This document shows, in pieces, positions 54,495 to 63,397 of a stretch of 64,000 bases of DNA. This DNA comes from Leptolinea tardivitalis (GTDB taxonomy: Bacteria; Chloroflexota; Anaerolineae; Anaerolineales; Anaerolineaceae): the NCBI RefSeq assembly GCF_001050275.1, contig NZ_BBYA01000002.1, forward strand, positions 124,001 to 188,000. The letters run 5' to 3'. The notes below the pieces were generated by a model that saw only the letters and a program-made list of their open reading frames with translations, was not told the origin of the DNA and searched no databases. Every line of letters begins with the position of its first letter. The stretch's first letter is position 1. A program made the translations under genes and the position numbers.

Positions 54495-55199
54495 GTGGAA
54501 CCTCTGATCAAAATACAACAATTATCCTTTTCCTATCCAGATGGGAAGAATGCACTGACAGATATCAATTTATCTGTATATCCTGGTGAGAAAATTGGTA
54601 TTGTCGGCGCGAATGGGGCCGGTAAGTCAACACTGCTGATGCATATCAATGGAATTTTCACCGGTGAAGGTTCCGTCATTATTGATGGTATGGAATGTGA
54701 TCGCAAGCATCTTGAAAAGATACGGGCCAGGGTGGGTGTTGTCTTCCAGAATCCAGATGACCAGTTGTTTTCTATTACAGTTTATGATGACGTTGCTTAT
54801 GGCCCCCGGTATCAGGGATTACCAAAAGAGGAAATTCATTCACGGGTGGAAAAAGCCCTGGCGGCTGTTCAGATGGAGGGATATGCTGATCGAAATCCAT
54901 ATCATCTGTCAGGCGGTGAGAAGAAAAGGATAGCCATTGCCACGGTCCTATCCATGAATCCAGACATACTTGTATTTGATGAACCGACGGCGGGATTGGA
55001 CCCGAGAGCCAGACGTGAATTGTTGGAATTGCTTGGACGATTGCCGCAAACACTGCTTATCGCCACTCATGATCTTGAATTGGTGGACCAATTGACAACC
55101 CGGATGATCGTCATGAACGCCGGAAAAATTGTGGCTGATGGACCAGGGAAAGAATTATTACAGGATCAGCAACTGTTATTCAACAATGGATTAATATAG
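54495..55199 (+). CDS. cbiO: ECF transporter ATPase CbiO
   Basis: A 234-residue ABC ATPase energising metal uptake. Walker A GANGAGKST (about residues 39-47), Q-loop VFQNPDDQLFS, ABC signature LSGGEKKR, Walker B ILVFDEPTAGLD and the switch His in ATHD are all intact. The NPDDQ Q-loop is typical of ECF ATPases. Only one ATPase gene is present, so it should act as a homodimer. It starts with GTG. Confidence 0.93.
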   Translation: MEPLIKIQQLSFSYPDGKNALTDINLSVYPGEKIGIVGANGAGKSTLLMHINGIFTGEGSVIIDGMECDRKHLEKIRARVGVVFQNPDDQLFSITVYDDVAYGPRYQGLPKEEIHSRVEKALAAVQMEGYADRNPYHLSGGEKKRIAIATVLSMNPDILVFDEPTAGLDPRARRELLELLGRLPQTLLIATHDLELVDQLTTRMIVMNAGKIVADGPGKELLQDQQLLFNNGLI

Positions 55200-55219
55200 G
55201 TAATACAACCGGTGCTATT

Positions 55220-55253
55220 CTCTTGGAATGTCATGTAAAATCATGATCAAGAG
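55220..55253. repeat. Inverted repeat upstream of the alcohol dehydrogenase gene
   Basis: CTCTTG at 55220-55225 pairs with CAAGAG at 55248-55253, with an inner CATG/CATG pair around TAAAAT. There is no T-run, so it could be an operator or a leader hairpin for the dehydrogenase gene. Low certainty. Confidence 0.3.
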
Positions 55254-55289
55254 TGTATTCATTTGTCCAAGGAATATAACGGAGGAACC

Positions 55290-56468
55290 ATGAGTTTTAC
55301 ATACCACATCCCCACGAGAATTCTTTTCGGGGCCGGAACATTGAATGCATTGGAAACTGAAAACCTTCCCGGCAAAAAAGCTCTGATTGTTATTTCTGCC
55401 GGGAAATCCATGCGAAAGAATGGTTACCTCGACCGGGTCACGTCTCTACTGACGAAACAGGGTGTCAGCTATGTGGTTTTCGATAAAATCCTGCCGAATC
55501 CGATCAAGGCTCATGTGATGGAAGCTGCTGATCTGGCCAGGAAAGAAGGCTGCGATTTCATTATTGGATTGGGAGGCGGGAGCAGCATTGATTCAGCCAA
55601 GAGCATTGCTGTGATGGTCAAGAATCCGGGAGATTACTGGGATTATGTTGGTGGCGGAACCGGAAAAGGACTTCCGACCACGAATGGAGCTCTGCCCGTA
55701 GTAGCCATCACCACCACGGCCGGAACAGGAACAGAAGCTGACCCATGGACGGTCATCACTCAAGAGGAAACCCATGAAAAAATCGGCTTCGGCAATATCC
55801 ATACATTTCCGGTGCTCTCTATAGTAGATCCAGAATTAATGTTGACAGTTCCACCAGAATTGACGGCGTATCAGGGGTTTGATGCCTTCTTTCATTCCGT
55901 TGAAGGCTATCTGGCCACGATTGCTACACCGGTCAGTGATGTTATGGCGTTGAAGAGTATTGAACTGGTGGCAAAATACCTGCCTGATGCCGTAAAAGAT
56001 GGGAGTAATGTCGAAGCCCGAACCCAGGTCGCCCTGGCCAACACACTGGCTGGCATGGTTGAATCTATTTCCAGTTGTACGTCTGAACATTCCATGGAAC
56101 ATGCCTTGAGTGCATACCATCCCGAAATTGCCCACGGCGCGGGACTGATCATGCTTTCAGAGGCTTACCATAGTTTCTTTTTGGATAAAGCCCCAGAGCG
56201 TTATTTCGACATGGCGCGTGCTATGGGTGAAACGGTTGACGGCTTAAAACCAGCTGATGGTGCAAAAGCCTTTGTGAAAGGATTACTGAAACTCCAGAAG
56301 GCCTGTAATGTAGATAACCTCAAAATGTCTGCCTTTGGAGTAAAGTTGGATGAAATTCCTACTCTGGCAGAGAATACGCGGCATGCCATGGCAGGATTGT
56401 TCAAAATGGATCCGTACACATTATCTCTGGACGAAACTGAACAGATTATCAAAGCCGCATATAAATAG
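55290..56468 (+). CDS. Iron-containing alcohol dehydrogenase
   Basis: A 392-residue group III alcohol dehydrogenase, NAD(P)H-dependent, interconverting alcohols and aldehydes (lactaldehyde or butanol-type). The nucleotide site is GLGGGSSIDSAK. Metal ligands are in the AYQGFDAFFHSVEGY and CTSEHSMEHALSAYHPEIAHGAGL segments. ATG 55290 is supported by GGAGG; an in-frame ATG at 55263 is not. With methylglyoxal synthase 2.7 kb downstream, lactaldehyde or methylglyoxal reduction is an attractive but unproven role. Confidence 0.92.
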   Translation: MSFTYHIPTRILFGAGTLNALETENLPGKKALIVISAGKSMRKNGYLDRVTSLLTKQGVSYVVFDKILPNPIKAHVMEAADLARKEGCDFIIGLGGGSSIDSAKSIAVMVKNPGDYWDYVGGGTGKGLPTTNGALPVVAITTTAGTGTEADPWTVITQEETHEKIGFGNIHTFPVLSIVDPELMLTVPPELTAYQGFDAFFHSVEGYLATIATPVSDVMALKSIELVAKYLPDAVKDGSNVEARTQVALANTLAGMVESISSCTSEHSMEHALSAYHPEIAHGAGLIMLSEAYHSFFLDKAPERYFDMARAMGETVDGLKPADGAKAFVKGLLKLQKACNVDNLKMSAFGVKLDEIPTLAENTRHAMAGLFKMDPYTLSLDETEQIIKAAYK

Positions 56469-56503
56469 ACTGAAGCCAAATTCCACTACAATAATAGTGC
56501 AAA

Positions 56504-56548
56504 ATCATCCAGACCGGTGTTACGACACCGATCTGGATGATTAATTTT
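56504..56548 (+). terminator. Intrinsic terminator after the alcohol dehydrogenase
   Basis: ATCATCCAGACCGGTGT/ACACCGATCTGGATGAT, a 17-base stem with one mismatch and a TACG tetraloop, followed by TAATTTTC. Confidence 0.75.
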
Positions 56549-56576
56549 CTATAAAATTGATAAATAAAAACCAGAT

Positions 56577-59069
56577 ATGAAGTTAGTTAATGGTTTAATG
56601 AAATCATCTATCGGTAGATGTCGAAAGAATATGACTGAAAAGACACGATTCCGGCCATTTATACTTACCTGTCTGATCATCTTCTTAGTGATCATCTTTC
56701 ATATCATCTTTATCCAATTGTCATTGGATAAAGATGTTCGAATGGTAGTCTCTGATGTAGAAGCACCTTTGGTTGGATTGGGCAGCCTGATAGCTCTTTT
56801 TCTGGCCACGAATCGCACAAAACAATATTCAAAAAAGCTTGCCAGGGCATGGTTTTTTCTGGCATTAGCTCAGTTATGCACAGTTCTTGGTGATACGATC
56901 TGGGCGGTTCTTCAATTGGGATTTCATATTTATCCCTATCCTTCTATCGCTGATCTCTTCTATCTTCTATATTACCCACTCTTTTTTGTTGCTGTTGTCC
57001 TTTTCCCTGTTCAAAAACATGGATCCAGTTATTGGATCAAGCGGACAATCGATTTTTCTGCCATTTCCATAGGATTGTTGGCAGTTTTTTGGAATTACCT
57101 GCTTGGTCCTTCGATCATAACTCATGCTGATGTCTCATTTCAGGATTGTTTCCTGGCGTATGCATACCCTATTGGCGATCTGTTGATTCTGTGGGGAATG
57201 TTGATTCTGACGTATAACCGTTTGCATGAAAGGGCTGGTGGACCACTTGTACTGATTTCAATTGGTGCAATCGTGATGGTCATAACAGATAGTGCGTTTG
57301 TTGTCCAATCCATAATTGGAACATATAAAGCAGGAGATATTCTTGATTCAGGTTGGTTACTTCAAAATATCTTGATTTGGATCGCGGCTGTCTGGCAAAT
57401 TATGATCGCCCGGAAGATTACCGAAACAGATAAGATCTCATCCACTCTTTCGGATGCCGCCAATACATTATTTTCTTATTATCCGGTTATCTGGTTGCTG
57501 GTTGTAATAGGGATGATGTATCAAAGCAGCACAAAATCACTTCCAATGTCCTATCACCAACTGACTCTGGTAGCTTTATTAATCTGGGTACTGGTTGTTT
57601 TGCGGCAAATTATCTCGAATATTGAAATCCGGCGTTTGTTTAACCAGGTGGACCAATCTATACGGATGGTAAAAAAACAATCTGTCGAATTGGAGACAGC
57701 CAACCAGGTTCTTGGATTTGAGATTGCAGAAAGAAAAAAAGCCGAAGAACGCCTGGCATTTGATGCTCTTCATGATTTCCTGACCCATCTGCCCAACCGA
57801 GGGCTTTTTTTGGATCGCCTCGATATGGCGATCAACCATACGAAGAGGTATGAAAAAGATGCATTCTCTGTTCTTTTTCTCGATCTGGATCAATTTAAGC
57901 AAATTAATGATACAAAAGGGCATTCAGTCGGTGATGAATTATTAATCCAGGTCGCCCAGCGGTTGCGTGATTGTGTTCGCGTGAGTGATACTGTTGCAAG
58001 ATTGGGTGGCGATGAATTTATTATCCTGTTGGAAAATGTTGATGAAAAAGAAAACGCTTTGCTCACTGCAGATCGGATCCTTCGGGAATTTCGACCAGCT
58101 TTTGAAATTTGTGGTGAAAAGATTTATATATCCGTAAGTATTGGTGTTGTGATCAGTCTGGCAGGATATGAAAATTCGAGTGATATCCTGCGAGATGCTG
58201 ATATTGCCATGTATCATGCAAAAGAAGCCGGTAAATCACGCTTTGAAGTGTTCAATCCAGAAATGCGAACGCAGGCGATTCATAAGGTAATGATAGAGAA
58301 TGAATTGCGTTATGCCATTGAATATAACGAATTCTATTTACAATACCAACCAATTTATTCATTAAAAACAGAAAATATCACAGGATTTGAGGCATTAATC
58401 CGCTGGAATAATCCAAGGCTGGGTGTGCTTTCACCGGGTGTATTCATTCCGGTTGCAGAAGAGACCGGTTTAATAATTGAAATTGGTTATTGGGTATTAG
58501 AAGAAGCATGTACACAATTAAAGAAATGGTTTGATCTTTTCCCGGAGTTAGGTGAACTCACCATGAATGTAAATATATCCGGACGACAATTCGCACAACC
58601 CGATTTTATACGTAGACTGATGGAAATTTTAAAAAAATCTGGCTTGAAGCCTGAATTATTGAAGCTGGAGATTACAGAAAGCGTTTTATTAGGTGAACAG
58701 CAAACTGACTCGAATACATTTGAAGAACTAAAAAAAATTGGTATTCATTTGCAGATTGATGATTTCGGAACAGGATATTCTTCGCTAAGCTATATCCAGC
58801 ATATTCCTGTAGATACTATTAAGATTGACAGATCTTTCATTGCTGAAGTAGGCCATGGTCAGAAATATCTCGAATTAATACATGCCATAATTCGGATGGC
58901 TCACAGCCTGGGTATGGATACAAATGCCGAGGGAATCGAGACATTGGAACAAAAAGAAGTTTTACGATCATTTGGTTGTAATTACGGTCAGGGTTATTTA
59001 TTTTCAAAACCATTAGACCGGAAACAAATTGAAAAAGATCTTCTGCCTGTTCAAGGGCAAATATTGTGA
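56577..59069 (+). CDS. Membrane GGDEF-EAL protein
   Basis: An 830-residue protein. Nine or so N-terminal membrane helices (about residues 25-345) form a large sensor, then a coiled linker, a GGDEF domain (about 400-560) with GGDEF and an RVSD inhibition site, and an EAL domain (about 575-825). The EAL domain keeps FEALIRW, NVNISGRQF, KLEITES, DDFGTGYSS and EGIET. Both catalytic sites look intact, so it could make or break cyclic di-GMP. The start is uncertain: ATG 56577 has no ribosome-binding site and the next in-frame ATGs are at 56598 and 56631. Confidence 0.88.
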   Translation: MKLVNGLMKSSIGRCRKNMTEKTRFRPFILTCLIIFLVIIFHIIFIQLSLDKDVRMVVSDVEAPLVGLGSLIALFLATNRTKQYSKKLARAWFFLALAQLCTVLGDTIWAVLQLGFHIYPYPSIADLFYLLYYPLFFVAVVLFPVQKHGSSYWIKRTIDFSAISIGLLAVFWNYLLGPSIITHADVSFQDCFLAYAYPIGDLLILWGMLILTYNRLHERAGGPLVLISIGAIVMVITDSAFVVQSIIGTYKAGDILDSGWLLQNILIWIAAVWQIMIARKITETDKISSTLSDAANTLFSYYPVIWLLVVIGMMYQSSTKSLPMSYHQLTLVALLIWVLVVLRQIISNIEIRRLFNQVDQSIRMVKKQSVELETANQVLGFEIAERKKAEERLAFDALHDFLTHLPNRGLFLDRLDMAINHTKRYEKDAFSVLFLDLDQFKQINDTKGHSVGDELLIQVAQRLRDCVRVSDTVARLGGDEFIILLENVDEKENALLTADRILREFRPAFEICGEKIYISVSIGVVISLAGYENSSDILRDADIAMYHAKEAGKSRFEVFNPEMRTQAIHKVMIENELRYAIEYNEFYLQYQPIYSLKTENITGFEALIRWNNPRLGVLSPGVFIPVAEETGLIIEIGYWVLEEACTQLKKWFDLFPELGELTMNVNISGRQFAQPDFIRRLMEILKKSGLKPELLKLEITESVLLGEQQTDSNTFEELKKIGIHLQIDDFGTGYSSLSYIQHIPVDTIKIDRSFIAEVGHGQKYLELIHAIIRMAHSLGMDTNAEGIETLEQKEVLRSFGCNYGQGYLFSKPLDRKQIEKDLLPVQGQIL

Positions 59070-59090
59070 AAAAAAAAGAACTTTCAAATG

Positions 59091-59133
59091 AAAAAACGGG
59101 AGAGCTGGTGTGTGTGGCTCTCCCGTTTTTTTT
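59091..59133. terminator. Bidirectional intrinsic terminator
   Basis: AAAAAACGGGAGAGC/GCTCTCCCGTTTTTT, a 15-base perfect stem with an 11-base loop. It separates the GGDEF-EAL gene from the converging mgsA. Confidence 0.88.
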
Positions 59134-59138
59134 GAGAC

Positions 59139-59609
59139 TTATGAGTTTACCTGGGGAATCTTGCGTGTTCTATATGATTCATAATCCGGCACGAGCCGGT
59201 CGTATTCACCATCCATTAATGGAGATGAGATCATAAAATCTGCCGACGACCGGTTGCAGGCGGTAGGGATATTCCAGACCATTGCCATGCGTAACAGGGC
59301 TTTCACGTCAGGATCATGGGGAACAGGCTCGAGCGGATCCCAGAAAAAAATGAGAAAATCGATTTTGTTTTCGGTGATCTTGGCTCCAATTTGTTGGTCT
59401 CCACCGAGAGGGCCGCTCTGTAATTTATTGATTTTGAACCCGAGTTCTTTTTCGAGTAATTCTCCCGTGGTGCCCGTAGCATATACTTTATGGTGCGCCA
59501 GCAGATCGCGGTTGAATTTTGCCCATTCGAGCAAATCTTTTTTCTTGTTATCATGAGCAACAAGGGCGATCTTTTTATCGTGCTCCATGGCAACTTTTCG
59601 ATAGTTCAT
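59139..59609 (-). CDS. mgsA: Methylglyoxal synthase
   Basis: A 156-residue enzyme that converts dihydroxyacetone phosphate to methylglyoxal and phosphate, a bypass relieving sugar-phosphate accumulation. It has [11 protein letters not shown] at the N-terminus, [10 protein letters not shown] for phosphate binding and the catalytic Asp in [11 protein letters not shown]. The allosteric region [18 protein letters not shown] is followed by [16 protein letters not shown] 59609 is used because AAGGGAG lies nine bases upstream; ATG 59618 directly abuts it. Confidence 0.94.
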   Translation of the reverse strand: MNYRKVAMEHDKKIALVAHDNKKKDLLEWAKFNRDLLAHHKVYATGTTGELLEKELGFKINKLQSGPLGGDQQIGAKITENKIDFLIFFWDPLEPVPHDPDVKALLRMAMVWNIPTACNRSSADFMISSPLMDGEYDRLVPDYESYRTRKIPQVNS

Positions 59610-59782
59610 AATGATCATCTCCCTTCTAAATCGTCAGAATTTTCAAAAAAAATTTTTTACAAATTATAAAATTTTATGAATTGAATCTTAATTAACCAAC
59701 GGTTAAAACTATTGATAGCCAATTCAATTTCTTTATACTATTTATACTCTATTCTTTATTTGTTTCAGGTATTCTACTGTTA

Positions 59783-61030
59783 ATGAAACATTCACTTTTT
59801 TCCATTACCAATTCCAGTATCACTCCAGATAGTTCACTTTCCAGAGGGAAACTATCAGAATTCTCCGGTCAGGTGGATAGGCTGCTGGATACCGGTTTCA
59901 AACGACTCCATTTTTCTGAAGAATTGGAAAACCTTTTTTTGCGGGAAACCAGTCCTTACCGACAGCAACAGGTGGCCATTTGTCTGTTGATCGCTGTGTT
60001 TATGTATGATTTTTTCCTGATTACAGACAGGACGATGTTATCTGATATTTTTACCATTGTTGCCAGCATTCGTCTCTTTGTTATTACCCCCGTTCTCTTG
60101 CTGTTGGTTTTGTTGATTTATGGTGGTGTGCAGGAAAAATTTCGGGAAATGTCTCTCCCAGTACTCACTTTTTTTATAGGAATTTCATTAATCTACTTTA
60201 TGTCAATCAGCCAGAATCCGAACAAGATTTTCTATCATCCGGGTTTTCTGCTTATCGTCATCTTCGCAAACGTTGTTTTACGATGTCAATTCACCTATGC
60301 AGTGGCTTCATCTCTGGCTCTTTTCATTTCTTATACGTTTTTTTACCCATCACTGGAAGCAATGCCCCCCGAAATCAGGATGGTGGATACAACCATGCTC
60401 TTTTCATGTATTGTTCTTACACTGTATACCAATTACACACTGGAATACGAGCAGCGGATGAGTTATCTGTTTTCACTGCGGGAGCGGATCAGACAGGAAG
60501 CAGTACTTGCTCAGAACCGTCGGTTGACACGCATGGTATCCACGGATCCATTGACACGACTGGCAAATCGGCGGGAAGTTGACGATTTCATTGACAGATT
60601 GGCGGAAGAACCCCATCCCAGCCAATTGTCTGCTATTGTTTTGGATATTGACCATTTTAAGAAATATAACGATTTTTACGGTCATCTCGCCGGTGATGAA
60701 TGTCTGCGGCATGTAGCTCATGAAATGCGCAGAGTAGTTCAACGGAAAGGAGATTTGATAGGACGAATTGGTGGAGAAGAATTCGTCGCTTTATTGCCCG
60801 ATGCAGATTTATCGGCCGGGATGGAAATAGCAGAGAAAATCCGATCCAGTATCTATTCGAAACAAATTCCACATGCGGGTTCGGAAAATGATACATGTGT
60901 CACCATCAGTGCTGGTGTGTCTTCAGGAATTGTCTCGGGGAAGACCGATATACATACATTAATGGAAGAAGCAGATGCCGCCTTGTACAGGGCAAAAGCA
61001 GGCGGCCGAAATCGGGTTGTATCAGCTTAG
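59783..61030 (+). CDS. Membrane diguanylate cyclase, copy 1
   Basis: A 415-residue protein. A soluble N-terminal stretch of about 65 residues precedes six membrane helices (about 68-215), a short coiled segment and a C-terminal GGDEF domain. The active-site motif is GGEEF, with the RKGD inhibition site five residues upstream, so catalysis and product feedback are expected. There is no EAL domain. The membrane domain is not one I can name but is shared with the next gene. A TATTCT box ends seven bases before the ATG and no ribosome-binding site is seen. Confidence 0.9.
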   Translation: MKHSLFSITNSSITPDSSLSRGKLSEFSGQVDRLLDTGFKRLHFSEELENLFLRETSPYRQQQVAICLLIAVFMYDFFLITDRTMLSDIFTIVASIRLFVITPVLLLLVLLIYGGVQEKFREMSLPVLTFFIGISLIYFMSISQNPNKIFYHPGFLLIVIFANVVLRCQFTYAVASSLALFISYTFFYPSLEAMPPEIRMVDTTMLFSCIVLTLYTNYTLEYEQRMSYLFSLRERIRQEAVLAQNRRLTRMVSTDPLTRLANRREVDDFIDRLAEEPHPSQLSAIVLDIDHFKKYNDFYGHLAGDECLRHVAHEMRRVVQRKGDLIGRIGGEEFVALLPDADLSAGMEIAEKIRSSIYSKQIPHAGSENDTCVTISAGVSSGIVSGKTDIHTLMEEADAALYRAKAGGRNRVVSA

Positions 61031-61040
61031 AGGTGGATGA

Positions 61041-62318
61041 TTGGACAAATTCTTTCCTTTTCCTAACAGGAAGAAAACGAAACAGGCTGATATTCTGGAT
61101 GGCAATTCGTTTCAAACGAATTGTCTTCTGGCAGAAACTGTTGATGCAGAATTAAGGTCTGAGCGGAAGCATATTCAATTTCCCCCGGTTCTCGAGCAGA
61201 TTTTTTATAAAGAAGTAATTGAACGTACTCGTTTATTTCTTCTAGTGGGAGGAATGATTGGTCTTTTGATTTATGACCTTTTTATCTTTTTAGATAGAAG
61301 AGTCTTGCGTGATGTTTATGATCTTGCACTCATTATTCGACTGGGAATTGTGACACCGATAGCCATTACCCTGACAATCTTGATGTTTCAAAAGATCCCC
61401 GGATGGGTACGAGAAATACTCAAATCAATCATAACAATTGGAGTATGCGTCAGTATTGTCTTTCTTGTATACACGAGTAATACACGTGAAGCTGATCTTT
61501 ATTTTCCAGGAATTATGCTGATCGTGGTATTTGGCAATATCTTTATCAAGCTACAATTCTGGTACGCCTGTGCCACATCGTTAATCGTATTTATCTTGTA
61601 TATCTTTTTTTATCCTGTTGATCCATTTTTCCCTCCACAGGTTCATTTCACAAATGCTTCATTTTTATTTGCCTGCATTTTTATGACATTATTGGCGAAT
61701 TATCAGCTGGAACAGCGTCAAAGAAGAAGTTTTCTGATATCTTTACAGGAAAGACTGCAACGCCGTTTGTTGGCCGAGAAAAATACTCAACTATCTGAAT
61801 TGTCTTCGCTGGATGCCCTGACAGGTCTGGCAAACCGCCGAGAAATTGATAAATACCTGTCGAACCTGAACCAGATCCGTCCGGATATGCTGGCGATTAT
61901 CATGCTTGATATTGATTATTTTAAGCAGTTCAATGATACATATGGCCATAGTGCCGGGGATGAATGCCTAAAAGAAGTGGCCAAAATACTGGCTGCTTCA
62001 GTTCATCGAAAACGTGATCTGGCAGGCCGATATGGAGGTGAAGAATTCATCGTAATTTTGCCGGATACTTCTTTACAGGATGCCGAACGGATTGCCAAAA
62101 ACATTTTGGAAGACACTTATTCAGCTGCTATTCCGCATGCAACATCGTCTACGGCACCGGTTGTTACATTAAGTGCAGGGGTGGGGTGGGGCGAATTTAC
62201 TGCCAGTGTCACCACAACGGTGCTCGTCAAGGCAGCCGATGAAGCTTTATACATGGCAAAAGCATCCGGCCGGAATAATATCCAAAGCCTGCCGATCATC
62301 CCATATACGCCGGAATGA
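61041..62318 (+). CDS. Membrane diguanylate cyclase, copy 2
   Basis: A 425-residue paralogue of the preceding cyclase with the same layout: soluble start, six helices (about residues 60-220), coiled segment, GGDEF domain with GGEEF and an RKRD inhibition site. It starts with TTG, supported by AGAGGTGG, ten bases after the first copy, so the pair is an operon born by tandem duplication. The membrane parts have diverged more than the GGDEF parts, suggesting different input signals with one output. Confidence 0.9.
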   Translation: MDKFFPFPNRKKTKQADILDGNSFQTNCLLAETVDAELRSERKHIQFPPVLEQIFYKEVIERTRLFLLVGGMIGLLIYDLFIFLDRRVLRDVYDLALIIRLGIVTPIAITLTILMFQKIPGWVREILKSIITIGVCVSIVFLVYTSNTREADLYFPGIMLIVVFGNIFIKLQFWYACATSLIVFILYIFFYPVDPFFPPQVHFTNASFLFACIFMTLLANYQLEQRQRRSFLISLQERLQRRLLAEKNTQLSELSSLDALTGLANRREIDKYLSNLNQIRPDMLAIIMLDIDYFKQFNDTYGHSAGDECLKEVAKILAASVHRKRDLAGRYGGEEFIVILPDTSLQDAERIAKNILEDTYSAAIPHATSSTAPVVTLSAGVGWGEFTASVTTTVLVKAADEALYMAKASGRNNIQSLPIIPYTPE

Positions 62319-62327
62319 TCAGGCCTT

Positions 62328-63356
62328 TCAACTCAGTTCTTTTTGCAACTGATCCAGACCATTCTGGATGGTTTCTCTAAGACGGCTCTTTTCATTTTCT
62401 GGCAGCAGGCAAACATCCACAGCATTCAATAGCAATTTCCGGATTTGTTTTTCATCCAATCCAAACGTTTCATTAACGTGTAGGTATTCATCCGTAAGTG
62501 TTGTATTAAACATGGCCGGATCATCCGAATTGAGGGTGATGATCAGTCCCTCTTCGAGAAGTCGGGGCAATGGATGAGCTGCCATATTGGGGACTACCTT
62601 CAGGCACACGTTGCTGGAAGGACATACCTCCAGAGGAATTTTATGCTCTCGCAAATAGACAACGAGAGAGGGATCTTCGAGGCAGCGGACTCCGTGACCA
62701 ATCCGCACAGCCCGCAGGGATTTGATGGCTCCCCAGATACTTAGTGGTCCTTCTGTCTCGCCTGCATGTGGAGTGGCTGGCAGACCAGATGCCACGATGC
62801 GGTTGAATGTGGATGTGAAGACTTCCGGCGGATTGCCTACTTCGGGTCCACCCAGACCCAGTGAGACAATTCCATTATTATGGTTTCTGGCTGCCCAATC
62901 AGCCACCAGAAAGCTATTTTCAACAGGCCTCATCTCACGGGATATATCAGGCGCCATATTGATCTTAACACCGTATTTCTCTTCGCCCATGCGGCGGGCA
63001 CGATTGATGGCGGCAAGTTGGTCATCCATCGAAATATGAGTCAGATGAGTATAAGGTGTAAAAATGACTTCGCTGTATTTAATATTCTGATCTGCCCGAT
63101 CTTTGATAAATTCACTGGTGATCAGTTCCATATCATCGGCATTTCGAATACAGTTACAAATAGACAGATAGACTTCAACAAAATGATCAAATCCTGTAAA
63201 TTGATACCAATCTTTTAGACCATCGAGGGTTTGAACAGGCAGTGTCACATTATTCCGTTCCGCCAGTTTCAATAACGTTTGAGGATGGATGGAACCTTCT
63301 AAATGTACGTGGAGTTCCACTTTTGGCATTCGGCGTATAAATTCTTTTATGTCCAT
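62328..63356 (-). CDS. add: Adenosine deaminase
   Basis: A 342-residue zinc amidohydrolase turning adenosine or deoxyadenosine to inosine. Motifs run in order: KVELHVHLEGSI (zinc His pair, residues 12-23), TPHAGETEGP (zinc His and catalytic Glu), IGHGVRC and LNSDDPAMFN (zinc Asp). ATG 63356 gives the family-typical start; a longer in-frame version at 63401 overlaps the neighbouring gene and has no ribosome-binding site. Adenine deaminase is a close relative, but the TLNSDDP context and length favour adenosine. Confidence 0.9.
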   Translation of the reverse strand: MDIKEFIRRMPKVELHVHLEGSIHPQTLLKLAERNNVTLPVQTLDGLKDWYQFTGFDHFVEVYLSICNCIRNADDMELITSEFIKDRADQNIKYSEVIFTPYTHLTHISMDDQLAAINRARRMGEEKYGVKINMAPDISREMRPVENSFLVADWAARNHNNGIVSLGLGGPEVGNPPEVFTSTFNRIVASGLPATPHAGETEGPLSIWGAIKSLRAVRIGHGVRCLEDPSLVVYLREHKIPLEVCPSSNVCLKVVPNMAAHPLPRLLEEGLIITLNSDDPAMFNTTLTDEYLHVNETFGLDEKQIRKLLLNAVDVCLLPENEKSRLRETIQNGLDQLQKELS

Positions 63357-63397
63357 GATGGGATTTCGCTTTCTTTGAAAAAATATAGTGAGGAATA

